This document shows, in pieces, positions 8,416 to 15,447 of a stretch of DNA of 15,921 nucleotides; the stretch's first letter is position 1, and every line of letters starts with the position of its first letter. Location: assembly GCF_000331775.1 (NCBI RefSeq), contig NZ_CAPJ01000383.1, forward strand, positions 1-15,921, read 5' to 3'. The DNA is from Xanthomonas translucens pv. translucens DSM 18974 (GTDB lineage Bacteria; Pseudomonadota; Gammaproteobacteria; Xanthomonadales; Xanthomonadaceae). The position numbers and the translations under genes are program-made. The notes below the pieces were generated by a model. That model saw only the letters and a program-made list of their open reading frames with translations, was not told the origin of the DNA and did no database searches.

Positions 8416-9792
8416 GTGGCCCGATCCAGAAAACGCCTAGACCGCACCCCGTTCCAGACCGACATCGCCGACCTCAGCCACGACGGCCGCGGCGTCGCCC
8501 GCCCCGAGGGCGAGGGCGGCAAGGTCGCCTTCGTGGCCGGCGCGCTGCCCGGCGAGACGGTGCTCGCCGAACCCACCGCGCGCAACCGCCATTTCGACGA
8601 GGCGCGTACCCTGCAGGTGCTGCAAGCATCGCCGCAGCGGGTACAGCCGCGCTGCCCGCACTTCGGCGTCTGCGCCGGCTGCGTGCTGCAGCACTTGGCC
8701 GAGGACCAGCAGATCCTGGCCAAGCAGCGGGTGCTGACCGAGAACCTGGAGCGTATCGGCCACGTGACCCCGCAGACGGTGCTGCCGGCGCTGTCCGGCG
8801 AACCCTGGGGCTACCGGCGCAAGGGCCGGTTCTCGGTGCGCCGGGTGGAGAAGAAGGACAAGACCCTGGTCGGCTTCCGCGAGCTCGACCCGCGCTTCGT
8901 CGCCGACCTGTCGGTGTGCCACACGGTGATCCCGCAGATCGGCTTCAAGGTGAGCGCGCTGGCCGAACTGGTCGAGCGCCTGGACGGCAAGCGCGACATC
9001 CCGCAGATCGAATTCATCGCCGGCGATGCCGCGGTGGCGCTGACCTTCCGCCACATGCAGCCGCTCAGCGCGCACGACCAGGCAGCGCTGGTGGCGTTCG
9101 CGCAGGCCCACGAGTTCGCCATCTTCCTGCAGCTCGGCGGCGTGGACAGCGTGCATCCGCTGTACCCGCAGGACGTGGCGCTGGCGTTCCGGCTGCCGCA
9201 GTGGGACGTGGAGCTGGCGTTCCGGCCGCTGGACTTCATCCAGGTCAACGCCTCGCTCAACCAGAAGATGATCGCGCACGCGCTGGCGCTGCTCGACGCG
9301 CAGCCCGGCGACCGCGTGCTCGACCTGTTCTGCGGGCTGGGCAATTTCACCCTGCCGCTGGCGCGCACGGTGCGCGAGGTGGTGGGCGTGGAAGGCGATG
9401 CGGGGCTGGTGGTGCGGGCGCGCGACAACGCGCAGCGCAATGGTCTGGACAACGCGCAGTTCTTCGCCGCCGACCTGACTCAGGACCAGCGCCAGGCGCC
9501 GTGGATGCAGCAGGGCTTCGACAAGCTGCTGCTCGATCCGCCGCGCTCCGGCGCGATCGAGGTGTTGCGGCAGCTGCCGTTGGACACGTTCCAGCGCATC
9601 GTCTACGTCAGCTGCCACCCCGGCTCGTTGGCGCGCGACGCCGGTTACCTGGTCAACGAGCAGGGCTTCGTATTGAAGGCCGCCGGCGCGATGGACATGT
9701 TTCCGCATACCGCGCATGTGGAGAGCATTGCGGTGTTCGAGAAGCCGGGATTGGGGATGACCAGCCGTTCGGCTGTGAAAAGCCGGGAATAG
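8416..9792 (+). CDS. rlmD: 23S rRNA (uracil-1939-C5)-methyltransferase RlmD
   Basis: SAM-dependent enzyme (RumA) that methylates U1939 of 23S rRNA; 458 aa. In order: an N-terminal TRAM RNA-binding domain (about 1-65), an iron-sulfur cluster site with Cys80, Cys86 and Cys89 (CPHFGVCAGC) plus Cys168, SAM motif DLFCGLGNFTLPLA, DPPRSG (374-379), and catalytic Cys400 in YVSCHPGSLARD. The ending AHVESIAVFE is the usual C-terminus. The GTG at 8416 (VARSRKRLDRTPFQ) matches the family start; no Shine-Dalgarno is visible. After VESIAVFE the protein runs on for about 16 residues (KPGLGMTSRSAVKSRE) into repeat-like sequence, and its TAG lies inside a GGGAATAGGG unit. The older symbol is rumA. Confidence 0.96.
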   Translation: MARSRKRLDRTPFQTDIADLSHDGRGVARPEGEGGKVAFVAGALPGETVLAEPTARNRHFDEARTLQVLQASPQRVQPRCPHFGVCAGCVLQHLAEDQQILAKQRVLTENLERIGHVTPQTVLPALSGEPWGYRRKGRFSVRRVEKKDKTLVGFRELDPRFVADLSVCHTVIPQIGFKVSALAELVERLDGKRDIPQIEFIAGDAAVALTFRHMQPLSAHDQAALVAFAQAHEFAIFLQLGGVDSVHPLYPQDVALAFRLPQWDVELAFRPLDFIQVNASLNQKMIAHALALLDAQPGDRVLDLFCGLGNFTLPLARTVREVVGVEGDAGLVVRARDNAQRNGLDNAQFFAADLTQDQRQAPWMQQGFDKLLLDPPRSGAIEVLRQLPLDTFQRIVYVSCHPGSLARDAGYLVNEQGFVLKAAGAMDMFPHTAHVESIAVFEKPGLGMTSRSAVKSRE

Positions 9793-9863
9793 GGATTCGT
9801 AACAGCGGCGTCTGCGTGCTGGCTTATGCTTTGACCAATTCCGAATCTCCAATCCCCACTCCC
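9743..9863 (+). repeat. Degenerate heptamer array spanning rlmD 3' end and CYTH leader
   Basis: G-rich side: AGCCGGGATTGGGGATG (9743-9759) and AGCCGGGAATAGGGATTCG (9781-9799) form a direct repeat with a 38-base period, separated by a small hairpin CAGCC-GTTC-GGCTG (9762-9775). The rlmD stop lies within the second copy. C-rich side: GAATCTCC, AATCCCC and ACTCCC (9843-9863), running directly into the ATG of the next gene. Polarity matches the other arrays, with G-rich at the upstream gene end and C-rich at the downstream gene start. TATGCT at 9825-9830 could be a -10, without a matching -35. Confidence 0.72.
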
Positions 9864-10358
9864 ATGGCTATCGAAATCGAACGCAAATTCCTCGTCATAG
9901 GTGATGGCTGGCGCGCTGCAGCGCATCGGGTGATCCCGATGGCGCAGGGCTATATCAACGACCAGGCGGCGATGGACAGTGGCGCACAGAAGGCCTCGGT
10001 GCGGGTCCGCCTGCAGGGCGAGGAAGCGTTCCTCAATCTGAAGTCGCGCGCGCTCGGCCACACCCGCCAGGAGTTCGAGTATCCGTTGCCGCTGGACGAT
10101 GCGCGCGCGCTGCTGGCGCTGTGCGTGGGCGGGCTGATCGACAAGCGCCGGCATTTGGTGCAGCACCAGGGCCATCTGTGGGAAGTGGACGAGTTCCTCG
10201 GCGACAACGCCGGGCTGGTGGTCGCCGAGATCGAGCTGGACAGCGCCGAGAAGGCCTTCGCCAAGCCCGACTGGATCGGCGCCGAAGTCACCGACGATGC
10301 GCGCTACTACAACCTGGCGCTGGCCTCGCATCCGTTCTGCCGCTGGCCGCGCGTCTGA
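9864..10358 (+). CDS. CYTH-domain protein, probable inorganic triphosphatase (TTM family)
   Basis: A 164-residue single-domain CYTH protein. The defining ExExK motif is Glu4-Ile-Glu6-Arg-Lys8. Further charged tunnel residues are recognisable in SVRVRL (Arg47, Arg49), LNLKS (Lys60), EFEYPL (Glu70, Glu72), WEVDEF and VVAEIEL. Length and layout match the short bacterial triphosphate tunnel metalloenzymes studied in Nitrosomonas and Clostridium, which hydrolyse inorganic tripolyphosphate with a divalent metal; adenylate cyclase class IV or thiamine triphosphatase activity is less likely but cannot be excluded. The ATG at 9864 directly follows the C-rich array and no Shine-Dalgarno is present. MAIEIERKFLV is the typical family start, so the start is secure. 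No partner gene is evident. Confidence 0.88.
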   Translation: MAIEIERKFLVIGDGWRAAAHRVIPMAQGYINDQAAMDSGAQKASVRVRLQGEEAFLNLKSRALGHTRQEFEYPLPLDDARALLALCVGGLIDKRRHLVQHQGHLWEVDEFLGDNAGLVVAEIELDSAEKAFAKPDWIGAEVTDDARYYNLALASHPFCRWPRV

Positions 10359-10420
10359 GCGCCGGAAACGGCATCGCCGCCACATGGCAGCGACCACGGC
10401 GATCTGCCGTATGCTTTTCC

Positions 10421-10476
10421 GAGTTCCGAGTTCCGAGTTCCGAGTTCCGAGTTCCGAGTTCCGAGTTCCGAGTCCC
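10421..10476 (+). repeat. GAGTTCC heptamer array before the DsbA-like gene
   Basis: Seven exact tandem GAGTTCC copies (10421-10469) are followed by one GAGTCCC (10470-10476). The array ends seven bases before the ATG. The preceding ATGCTTTTCCGAGT (10411-10424) is identical to 7370-7383 before the recO/REC-HPt array, and CATGGC(A/G)(A/G)CGAC occurs shortly before both. No G-rich partner array follows the CYTH stop. The homogeneous T variant suggests local expansion by slippage. Confidence 0.95.
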
Positions 10477-10483
10477 GATCCTC

Positions 10484-11161
10484 ATGCGCCTCGACATCTG
10501 GTCCGACGTAGTCTGCCCCTGGTGCTGGATCGGCAAGCGCCGGTTGCAGCAAGGCATCGCCGCGCTCGGCGCGGATGCGCCGGCGCTGCAGATCCACTGG
10601 CATCCCTACCTGCTCGATCCCGATGCCGGCACCGAGCCGGTGCCGCTGCGCAAGGCCTATGAAGCCAAGTTCGGCGGTGCCGCGCGCACCGAGCAGATTC
10701 TGGCGCAGACCCAGGCCACCGCGCGTGCCGAGGGCCTGCCGTTCGACTTCGACCGCGGCCAGGTGCGGGTGACCACGCTGCCGGCGCACCGGCTGCTGTG
10801 GCTGGCCGCGCGCGAAGGCGACGCCGAGGCGGTGGCCGAGGCGCTGTTCCACGCGCATTTCGCCGAAGGGCGCAACCTTGCCGAAGCCGGCACGCTGCTC
10901 GCCGCCGGTGCCGCTGGCGGGCTGCCTGCCGCGCGCGTGCAGGCGCTGCTGGACGGCGACGAAGGCCTGGCCGAGATCCAGGCGCAGCTGCAGCAGGCGC
11001 AGGCGATGGGCATCCGCGCGGTGCCGACTTATCTCATCGACGGCCGCCATGCGATCCAGGGCGCGCAGCCGCCGGAGGTGTTCGCCGCGGCTCTGCGCGG
11101 CCTGCTGCCGCCAGCGCCCGACGCGGCCCAGGACGGCGGCGCCGACGGCTGCGCGGTGTAG
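10484..11161 (+). CDS. DsbA-family (FrnE-like) cytoplasmic oxidoreductase
   Basis: A 225-residue thioredoxin-fold protein of the DsbA/FrnE branch. The redox motif Cys11-Pro-Trp-Cys14 sits in DVVCPWCWIG, a helical insertion follows, and the cis-Pro loop is in RAVPTYLIDGRHAIQGAQ. There is no signal peptide, so it should act in the cytoplasm, as FrnE-type proteins in stress tolerance or disulfide isomerisation do; its substrate is unknown. The ATG at 10484 starts MRLDIWSDVVCPWC, the standard beginning of the family. It follows the heptamer array and has no Shine-Dalgarno. The C-terminus ends in a low-complexity Asp/Ala/Gly stretch with a third Cys. TATGCT at 10410-10415 is a possible -10. Confidence 0.9.
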   Translation: MRLDIWSDVVCPWCWIGKRRLQQGIAALGADAPALQIHWHPYLLDPDAGTEPVPLRKAYEAKFGGAARTEQILAQTQATARAEGLPFDFDRGQVRVTTLPAHRLLWLAAREGDAEAVAEALFHAHFAEGRNLAEAGTLLAAGAAGGLPAARVQALLDGDEGLAEIQAQLQQAQAMGIRAVPTYLIDGRHAIQGAQPPEVFAAALRGLLPPAPDAAQDGGADGCAV

Positions 11162-11195
11162 GCCGGTCACACCACCGCAACGCGGAGCAGTCACG

Positions 11196-11212
11196 GCGTG
11201 CCATCGGCACGC
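11196..11212 (+). terminator. Small hairpin after the DsbA-like gene
   Basis: GCGTGCC-ATC-GGCACGC is a perfect 7-bp stem with a three-base loop, 34 bases after the stop. There is no T run, so factor-independent termination is doubtful. It could stabilise the 3' end or be incidental. Confidence 0.3.
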
Positions 11213-11259
11213 GCTGGCAGCGTACGGCGCCGCGTCGGCCTGTCGCCGGCGCCGGCATC

Positions 11260-11268
11260 TGCGACAAT
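11260..11268 (+). promoter_or_regulatory. Extended -10 promoter element for nagZ-hpt
   Basis: TGCGACAAT is an extended -10 (GACAAT at 11263-11268) inside CATCTGCGACAAT (11256-11268), identical to the rlmD element. The -35 region at 17 bases (CTGTCG) is poor. The nagZ ATG is 43 bases downstream with a good ribosome-binding site. Confidence 0.5.
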
Positions 11269-11311
11269 GCCGCCCAGGCGCGCTGAACAGCGCTGGCAGG
11301 AGAATCCCCGC

Positions 11312-12319
11312 ATGCTCGCGATCGGCGTCGCCGGTACCGAACTCACCGCCCAGGAACGCGACTGGCTGCAGCACGATGCCGTCGCCGGTGTGGTCCTGTT
11401 CAAACGCAATTTCGCCTCCAGGGCGCAGCTGGTGGAGCTGACCGCGGCGATCCGCGCCGCGGCGCCGCGGCCGCAGCTGATCTGCGTTGACCAGGAAGGC
11501 GGCCGCGTGCAGCGCTTCCGCGAAGGCTATAGCGCCTTGCCGCCGCTGCACGGTTTCGGCGCGCTGTACGCGCGCGACCGCGATGCGGCGCTGGCGCTGG
11601 CCGAGCAGCATGCCTGGCTGATGGCCAGCGAGGTGCGCGCCAGCGGCGTGGACCTGAGCTTCGCCCCGGTGGTGGACCTGGCGCGCGGCAATCGCGCGAT
11701 CGGCGACCGCGCCTTCAGCGACGATCCGCAGGTGGTGGCCGCGTTCACCGCCGCCTACGTGCGCGGCATGCATAGCGTCGGCATGGCCGCCACGCTCAAG
11801 CACTTCCCGGGCCACGGCACGGTGCTGGAAGACACCCACGTCGACAACGCCGAAGACCCGCGCCCGCTCGAGGTGCTGCGCCAGGAAGACCTGCTGCCGT
11901 TCGCCGCCGGCATCGGCGCCGGCGCCGATGCGGTGATGATGGCGCACGTGGTCTACCCGCAGGTGGCGCCGGAACCGGCCGGCTATTCGTCGCGCTGGAT
12001 CCAGCAGATCCTGCGCCAGGAACTGGGCTTCCGCGGCGTGGTGTTCTCCGACGACATCGGCATGGCCGCCTCGTTCGCCGCTGGTGGCGTCGCCGCGCGC
12101 GTGTCCGCGCACCTGGACGCCGGCTGCGACGTGGTCCTGGTCTGCCATCCGGAACTGGTCGAAGCATCGCTGCAGGCGGTGCGCGAGCGCCCGCTCAATA
12201 CCGCCGCGCTGCTCGGCCTGATCGGCCGCGGCGCCCTCGGCTGGGACGGCCTGCTCGCCGATGCCCGCTACGGCCACACCCAATCCCACCTGCTCGCAAC
12301 CCTCGGAAAAACCGCCTGA
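11312..12319 (+). CDS. nagZ: Beta-N-acetylhexosaminidase NagZ
   Basis: Cytoplasmic glycoside hydrolase family 3 enzyme that removes GlcNAc from GlcNAc-1,6-anhydro-MurNAc (peptides) during peptidoglycan recycling; in many Gram-negatives its product influences AmpC induction. Length is 335 aa. The conserved KHFPGHGTVLEDTH loop is at residues 163-176, and the nucleophile region FSDDIGM at 245-251. The ATG at 11312 has AGGAGA eight bases upstream. An in-frame ATG at 11198 lies upstream of the -10 and is rejected. The stop and the hpt ATG overlap by one base (TGATG), so the two are co-transcribed. The nagZ-MTI phosphorylase neighbourhood also occurs in Pseudomonas aeruginosa, to my knowledge. Confidence 0.96.
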   Translation: MLAIGVAGTELTAQERDWLQHDAVAGVVLFKRNFASRAQLVELTAAIRAAAPRPQLICVDQEGGRVQRFREGYSALPPLHGFGALYARDRDAALALAEQHAWLMASEVRASGVDLSFAPVVDLARGNRAIGDRAFSDDPQVVAAFTAAYVRGMHSVGMAATLKHFPGHGTVLEDTHVDNAEDPRPLEVLRQEDLLPFAAGIGAGADAVMMAHVVYPQVAPEPAGYSSRWIQQILRQELGFRGVVFSDDIGMAASFAAGGVAARVSAHLDAGCDVVLVCHPELVEASLQAVRERPLNTAALLGLIGRGALGWDGLLADARYGHTQSHLLATLGKTA

Positions 12320-12873
12320 TGTCCACTCTCACCATCGCCCAGGCCCTGGCCCAGGCCGACCTGCTGGTCGATCGTCCGCACCTCGACCAGGCCATTGCGC
12401 GCATGGCCGACGCCATCGCCGCCGACTACCGCGGCGAGATCCCGGTCTACCTGACCATCATGCACGGCGCGTTGCCGTTCGCCGGGCAGCTGGCGCTGGA
12501 GCTGGGCGCGCGCGGCCAGGACCTGCAGCTGGATTACCTGCACGCCACCCGCTACCGCGGCGAGACCGTCGGCGGCGAGTTGGTGTGGAAGCATCGCCCG
12601 GCCACCGCGCTGTACGGGCGCCGCGTGCTGCTGCTCGACGACATCCTCGACGAAGGCCTGACCCTGCTGGCGGTGCGCGAATGGTGCCTGGAGCAGGGCG
12701 CCACCGACGTGCGCATCGCCGCGATGACGGTCAAGCGCCACGACCGCCGCGTGGACGACGTCAACGCCGACTACGTAGGCGTGGACGTGCCCGACCGCTA
12801 TGTGTTCGGCTTCGGCATGGACGTCAACGAAGGCCTGCGCAACCTGCCGGCGATCTACGCGATGAAGGAATAA
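12319..12873 (+). CDS. hpt: Hypoxanthine-guanine phosphoribosyltransferase
   Basis: Purine salvage enzyme that joins hypoxanthine or guanine to PRPP, giving IMP or GMP. Length is 184 aa. The PRPP-binding loop is LLLDDILDEGLTL with Asp107 and Asp108; the nucleotide region YVFGFGMDVNEGLRNLP near the C-terminus fits the hypoxanthine/guanine group rather than xanthine or adenine enzymes. The ATG overlaps the nagZ stop by one base, so translation is probably coupled. The next gene makes hypoxanthine from methylthioinosine, a direct supply of substrate. A short hairpin begins at the stop codon. Confidence 0.93.
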   Translation: MSTLTIAQALAQADLLVDRPHLDQAIARMADAIAADYRGEIPVYLTIMHGALPFAGQLALELGARGQDLQLDYLHATRYRGETVGGELVWKHRPATALYGRRVLLLDDILDEGLTLLAVREWCLEQGATDVRIAAMTVKRHDRRVDDVNADYVGVDVPDRYVFGFGMDVNEGLRNLPAIYAMKE

Positions 12874-12888
12874 GGCGCGGCGCCTTTT
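12872..12888 (+). terminator. Short hairpin between hpt and mtnP
   Basis: AAGGCGC-G-GCGCCTT (12872-12886) is a perfect palindrome overlapping the hpt TAA, followed by only two more T residues. It may attenuate rather than stop transcription into mtnP. No clear promoter is seen in the remaining gap. Confidence 0.4.
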
Positions 12889-12947
12889 CCCTTCGCGCGC
12901 CGGCCGTCGTGGCCGCTGCGTGCGCACGTTTTGATTCGAGGATCCGC

Positions 12948-13694
12948 ATGGACAACATCGCACTGGCCGTCATCGGCGGCACCGGCGTCTACAAGCTCGC
13001 ACAGCTGGACGACGTGGAGACCCGCCAGGTCGACACCCGTTACGGCAGCCCGTCCGGCCCGCTGCGCATCGGCACGCTGCTCGGCCACCGGGTCGCGTTC
13101 CTGGCCCGCCATGGCGAAGGCCATTCGCTGCCGCCGCACAAGATCAATTACCGCGCAAACCTTGCGGCGCTGCAGCAAATCGGCGCCACCCGGGTGCTCG
13201 CGCTCAACACCGTCGGCGGCATCGGCGAGCGCTTCGGGCCGCGCGTGCTGGCCTGCCCTGACCAACTGATCGACTACACCTGGGGCCGCGTGTCCACGCT
13301 CAGCGAGGAGCCGGGCAGCGAAGTGCTGCACGTGGATTTCGGCCACCCGTATTCGCCGATGCTGCGCAGCAAGGTGCTGGCCGCCGCGCGCGTGACCGGT
13401 GCCGAGGTGGTCGATGGCGGTTGTTACGGCGCCACCCAGGGGCCGCGCCTGGAAACGATTGCAGAGATCGCCCGGCTGCGTCGCGACGGCTGCGATCTGG
13501 TCGGTATGACCGGCATGCCGGAAGCGGGCCTGGCGCGCGAATTGGGCCTGGAATACGCCTGTCTGGCGATCGTGGCGAACTGGGCCGCCGGCTGCGGCGA
13601 CGCGCAGGAGATCACCCTGGGCGAGGTGCTGGCGAACGTGGAGGGGGCGTCGGCGGGGCTGCCGGAGCTGATCGGCGAACTGGCGCGCGGGTGA
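12948..13694 (+). CDS. mtnP: S-methyl-5'-thioinosine phosphorylase
   Basis: Nucleoside phosphorylase of the PNP/MTAP family, 248 aa. It splits methylthioinosine with phosphate into hypoxanthine and methylthioribose-1-phosphate, part of recycling methylthioadenosine from polyamine or autoinducer synthesis. Family blocks: [10 protein letters not shown] at the N-terminus (phosphate loop), [18 protein letters not shown], the [10 protein letters not shown] segment and [14 protein letters not shown]. The key discriminator is Asn211 in VANWAAG: MTA phosphorylases have Asp here for adenine, whereas 6-oxopurine enzymes have Asn, so thioinosine or inosine is the better substrate call. The ATG at 12948 has GAGGA five bases upstream. 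Its place after hpt supports a hypoxanthine hand-off. An MTA deaminase is needed upstream in the pathway and is not in the window. Confidence 0.92.
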   Translation: MDNIALAVIGGTGVYKLAQLDDVETRQVDTRYGSPSGPLRIGTLLGHRVAFLARHGEGHSLPPHKINYRANLAALQQIGATRVLALNTVGGIGERFGPRVLACPDQLIDYTWGRVSTLSEEPGSEVLHVDFGHPYSPMLRSKVLAAARVTGAEVVDGGCYGATQGPRLETIAEIARLRRDGCDLVGMTGMPEAGLARELGLEYACLAIVANWAAGCGDAQEITLGEVLANVEGASAGLPELIGELARG

Positions 13695-13723
13695 TTGTCT
13701 TCGTTGCGCAAGCTTTGCATACT
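13695..13723 (+). promoter_or_regulatory. Promoter candidate for the cold-shock gene
   Basis: TTGTCT (13695-13700, 4/6 to TTGACA) and CATACT (13718-13723, 4/6 to TATAAT) are exactly 17 bases apart and start right after the mtnP stop. Transcription would begin near 13730, giving a leader of about 54 bases. The spacer contains the palindrome TTGCGCAA. Confidence 0.55.
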
Positions 13724-13783
13724 CAGCCGGTGCGGGCTGCCGCACAACCACCACCCATTCATTGCACAAGGTCTCGCATCACC

Positions 13784-13990
13784 ATGCCGAACGGTACCGT
13801 CAAGTGGTTCAACGACACCAAGGGATTTGGTTTTATTTCACCGGAAGACGGCAGCGCCGATGTATTCGCGCACTTCTCCGCGATCAATTCCAAGGGCTTC
13901 CGCAGCCTGCAGGAAGGACAGCGTGTCAGCTATGACGTGACCCAGGGTCCAAAGGGCGCGCAGGCCTCCAATATTACGCCTGTCGAGTAA
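13784..13990 (+). CDS. cspA: Cold-shock protein, CspA family
   Basis: A 68-residue single-stranded nucleic-acid-binding protein that acts as an RNA chaperone. The five-stranded CSD fold shows RNP1 KGFGFI (residues 13-18) and RNP2 VFAHF (27-31), with conserved Trp8 and Phe9 in VKWFN. The ATG at 13784 gives [11 protein letters not shown], the classic start; AAGG lies 12 bases upstream, a long spacing. It appears monocistronic, with its own promoter and terminator. The C-terminus ([14 protein letters not shown]) is typical. Whether it is cold-induced cannot be told from sequence, as paralogues are often constitutive. Confidence 0.96.
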   Translation: MPNGTVKWFNDTKGFGFISPEDGSADVFAHFSAINSKGFRSLQEGQRVSYDVTQGPKGAQASNITPVE

Positions 13991-14017
13991 ATCGCTTGCT
14001 CGGCTGAGCTGTTTTTG

Positions 14018-14041
14018 AACCCCGCTTCGGCGGGGTTTTTT
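14018..14041 (+). terminator. Rho-independent terminator after cspA
   Basis: AACCCCGC-TTCG-GCGGGGTT forms an 8-bp stem with a UUCG tetraloop, running into six T residues (14036-14041). It starts 28 bases after the stop. Textbook form on the plus strand only. Confidence 0.95.
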
Positions 14042-14087
14042 ATGGATGGCGATACCGCGGCGGTGTCGCCCGCAATCAGTGGATGCG

Positions 14088-15365
14088 ATGAAGCAACGGA
14101 TGCAGATCGGCATCGTCGGCTACGGTACGGCGGGCCAGGCCCTGGCGCTGCTGCTGGCGCGTGACGGCCATCGGGTACAGGTGTTCGAACGCGTGCCGCA
14201 GCCGGGTCCGGTCGGCGCCGGCTTCCTGCTGCAGCCGACCGGGCTGCAGGTGCTGTGGCGGATCGGCCTGCTCGAACCCGCGCTGGCGCACGGCGCGCCG
14301 GTGCGGCGCCTGTACGGCGAGACGCCGTGCGGCCGCGCGGTGATGGACATGCGCTACCGCGATCTGGATGCGCGCCTGTTCGGACTGGGCATGCAGCGCG
14401 GCGCCTTGTTCTCGCTGCTGGCGCAGGCATGGGACGGTTATGCCGAACTGCAGCGCGACACGCGCATCGTGGCCATCGACGATGGCCTGCGCCGGGTGCA
14501 GGACCAGCATGGCCGCTGGCATGGCCCGTTCGACCTGGTGATCGCTAGCGACGGTGCGGCCTCGGCGTTGCGCGCGCAGGTGCGGGGCACGCGCCTGGAC
14601 CGGGTCTATGCGTGGGGTGCGCTGTGGTGCCTGCTGCCGCGCGGCGACTGGGCCTTCGCCGACGAATTGCGCCAGCGCTACGTGGCCGCGCGCAAGATGA
14701 TCGGCTTGCTGCCGGTCGGCACCCGCCCGGGCGATCCCGAGCCGCGCATGAGTTTCTTCTGGAGCCTGCCCACCGCCGATTTCGATGCCTGGCAGGCGCG
14801 CGGCATGGACGCGTGGCTGGACGAGGTGGCGCAGCTGTGGCCGCAGGCGCGCGAGCGCCTGGCGCAGGTGTGCGCGCCGGCGCAGCTGGCGCGGGCCAGC
14901 TATCGCGACGCGGTGCAGCAGCGCTGGTACCGCGGTCGTCTGGTCTTGGCCGGCGATGCGGCGCATTCGATGAGCCCGCAGCTGGGGCAGGGCGTCAACA
15001 TGGCGCTGATGGATGCGTGGGTGCTGAGCGAGGCCTTGCGCGAGGCGCCGGACCTGGATGCGGCGCTGGCGCGCTACCAGGCGCAGCGGCATGCGCATGT
15101 GGCGGTGTACCAGTGCTGGAGCCGCTGGCTGACGCCGCTGTTCCAGTCCGAGCGCGACCTGTTGGCGCGCGTGCGCGACCTCGGCATGCTGCCGGCCGGA
15201 CGCATGCCCGGCGGCCGCGGACACATGCTGCGCGTACTCAGCGGCACCCAGCACGGCTGGTTCGGCAAGCTGCCGCTGGAGCCGGAATTTCTGCAGGCGC
15301 TGGCGGAGACGGCGGCCGTGCCAAGGATTGCGACGGGGCAGGCGCAGGGCGAACAGCTGCAGTGA
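14088..15365 (+). CDS. FAD-dependent monooxygenase (UbiH/PHBH class A type)
   Basis: A 425-residue single-component flavoprotein hydroxylase. The Rossmann motif GYGTAG (residues 11-16) is near the N-terminus and binds the ADP of FAD. The DLVIASDGAASALR segment (149-162) is the DG motif, and GDAAHSMSPQLGQGVN (289-304) is the GD motif binding FAD ribityl/phosphate. Such enzymes use NAD(P)H and oxygen to hydroxylate or epoxidise organic compounds, often aromatics or ubiquinone precursors; the substrate is unknown. The ATG at 14088 (MKQRMQIGIVGYG) is chosen; 14100 is equally plausible and neither has a strong ribosome-binding site. An in-frame ATG at 14046 is close to the cspA terminator and unlikely. 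No regulator or partner reductase is adjacent. Confidence 0.85.
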   Translation: MKQRMQIGIVGYGTAGQALALLLARDGHRVQVFERVPQPGPVGAGFLLQPTGLQVLWRIGLLEPALAHGAPVRRLYGETPCGRAVMDMRYRDLDARLFGLGMQRGALFSLLAQAWDGYAELQRDTRIVAIDDGLRRVQDQHGRWHGPFDLVIASDGAASALRAQVRGTRLDRVYAWGALWCLLPRGDWAFADELRQRYVAARKMIGLLPVGTRPGDPEPRMSFFWSLPTADFDAWQARGMDAWLDEVAQLWPQARERLAQVCAPAQLARASYRDAVQQRWYRGRLVLAGDAAHSMSPQLGQGVNMALMDAWVLSEALREAPDLDAALARYQAQRHAHVAVYQCWSRWLTPLFQSERDLLARVRDLGMLPAGRMPGGRGHMLRVLSGTQHGWFGKLPLEPEFLQALAETAAVPRIATGQAQGEQLQ

Positions 15366-15388
15366 GCCAGTGCGTTCGTGCAGGTGGC

Positions 15389-15418
15389 GACCGACGTCGT
15401 TTCTGCGATCGGTCGGTC
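15389..15418 (+). terminator. Weak hairpin after the monooxygenase gene
   Basis: GACCGAC (15389-15395) and GTCGGTC (15412-15418) can form a 7-bp stem with a 16-base loop, 23 bases after the stop. No T run follows, so a terminator role is uncertain. Confidence 0.25.
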
Positions 15419-15447
15419 TGTTGCGATGCCGCGGCGCCGTCGCTTCT

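Noticed and set aside
11198..11311. Upstream in-frame ATG extending nagZ
   Set aside because: It precedes the -10 element, and the ATG at 11312 has a strong AGGAGA site and the family start.
12948..13694. MTA phosphorylase assignment
   Set aside because: Asn211 in VANWAAG replaces the Asp expected for adenine recognition; thioinosine phosphorylase fits better.
13724..13783. Long cold-responsive riboswitch-like leader of cspA
   Set aside because: The leader is only about 54 bases from the candidate start point, much shorter than the E. coli cspA thermosensor leader, and no clear structure is visible.
14076..15254. 392-codon minus-strand open frame opposite the monooxygenase gene
   Set aside because: Low-complexity Arg/His/Gln/Ala translation typical of a third-position GC shadow; the plus-strand frame has all FAD motifs.
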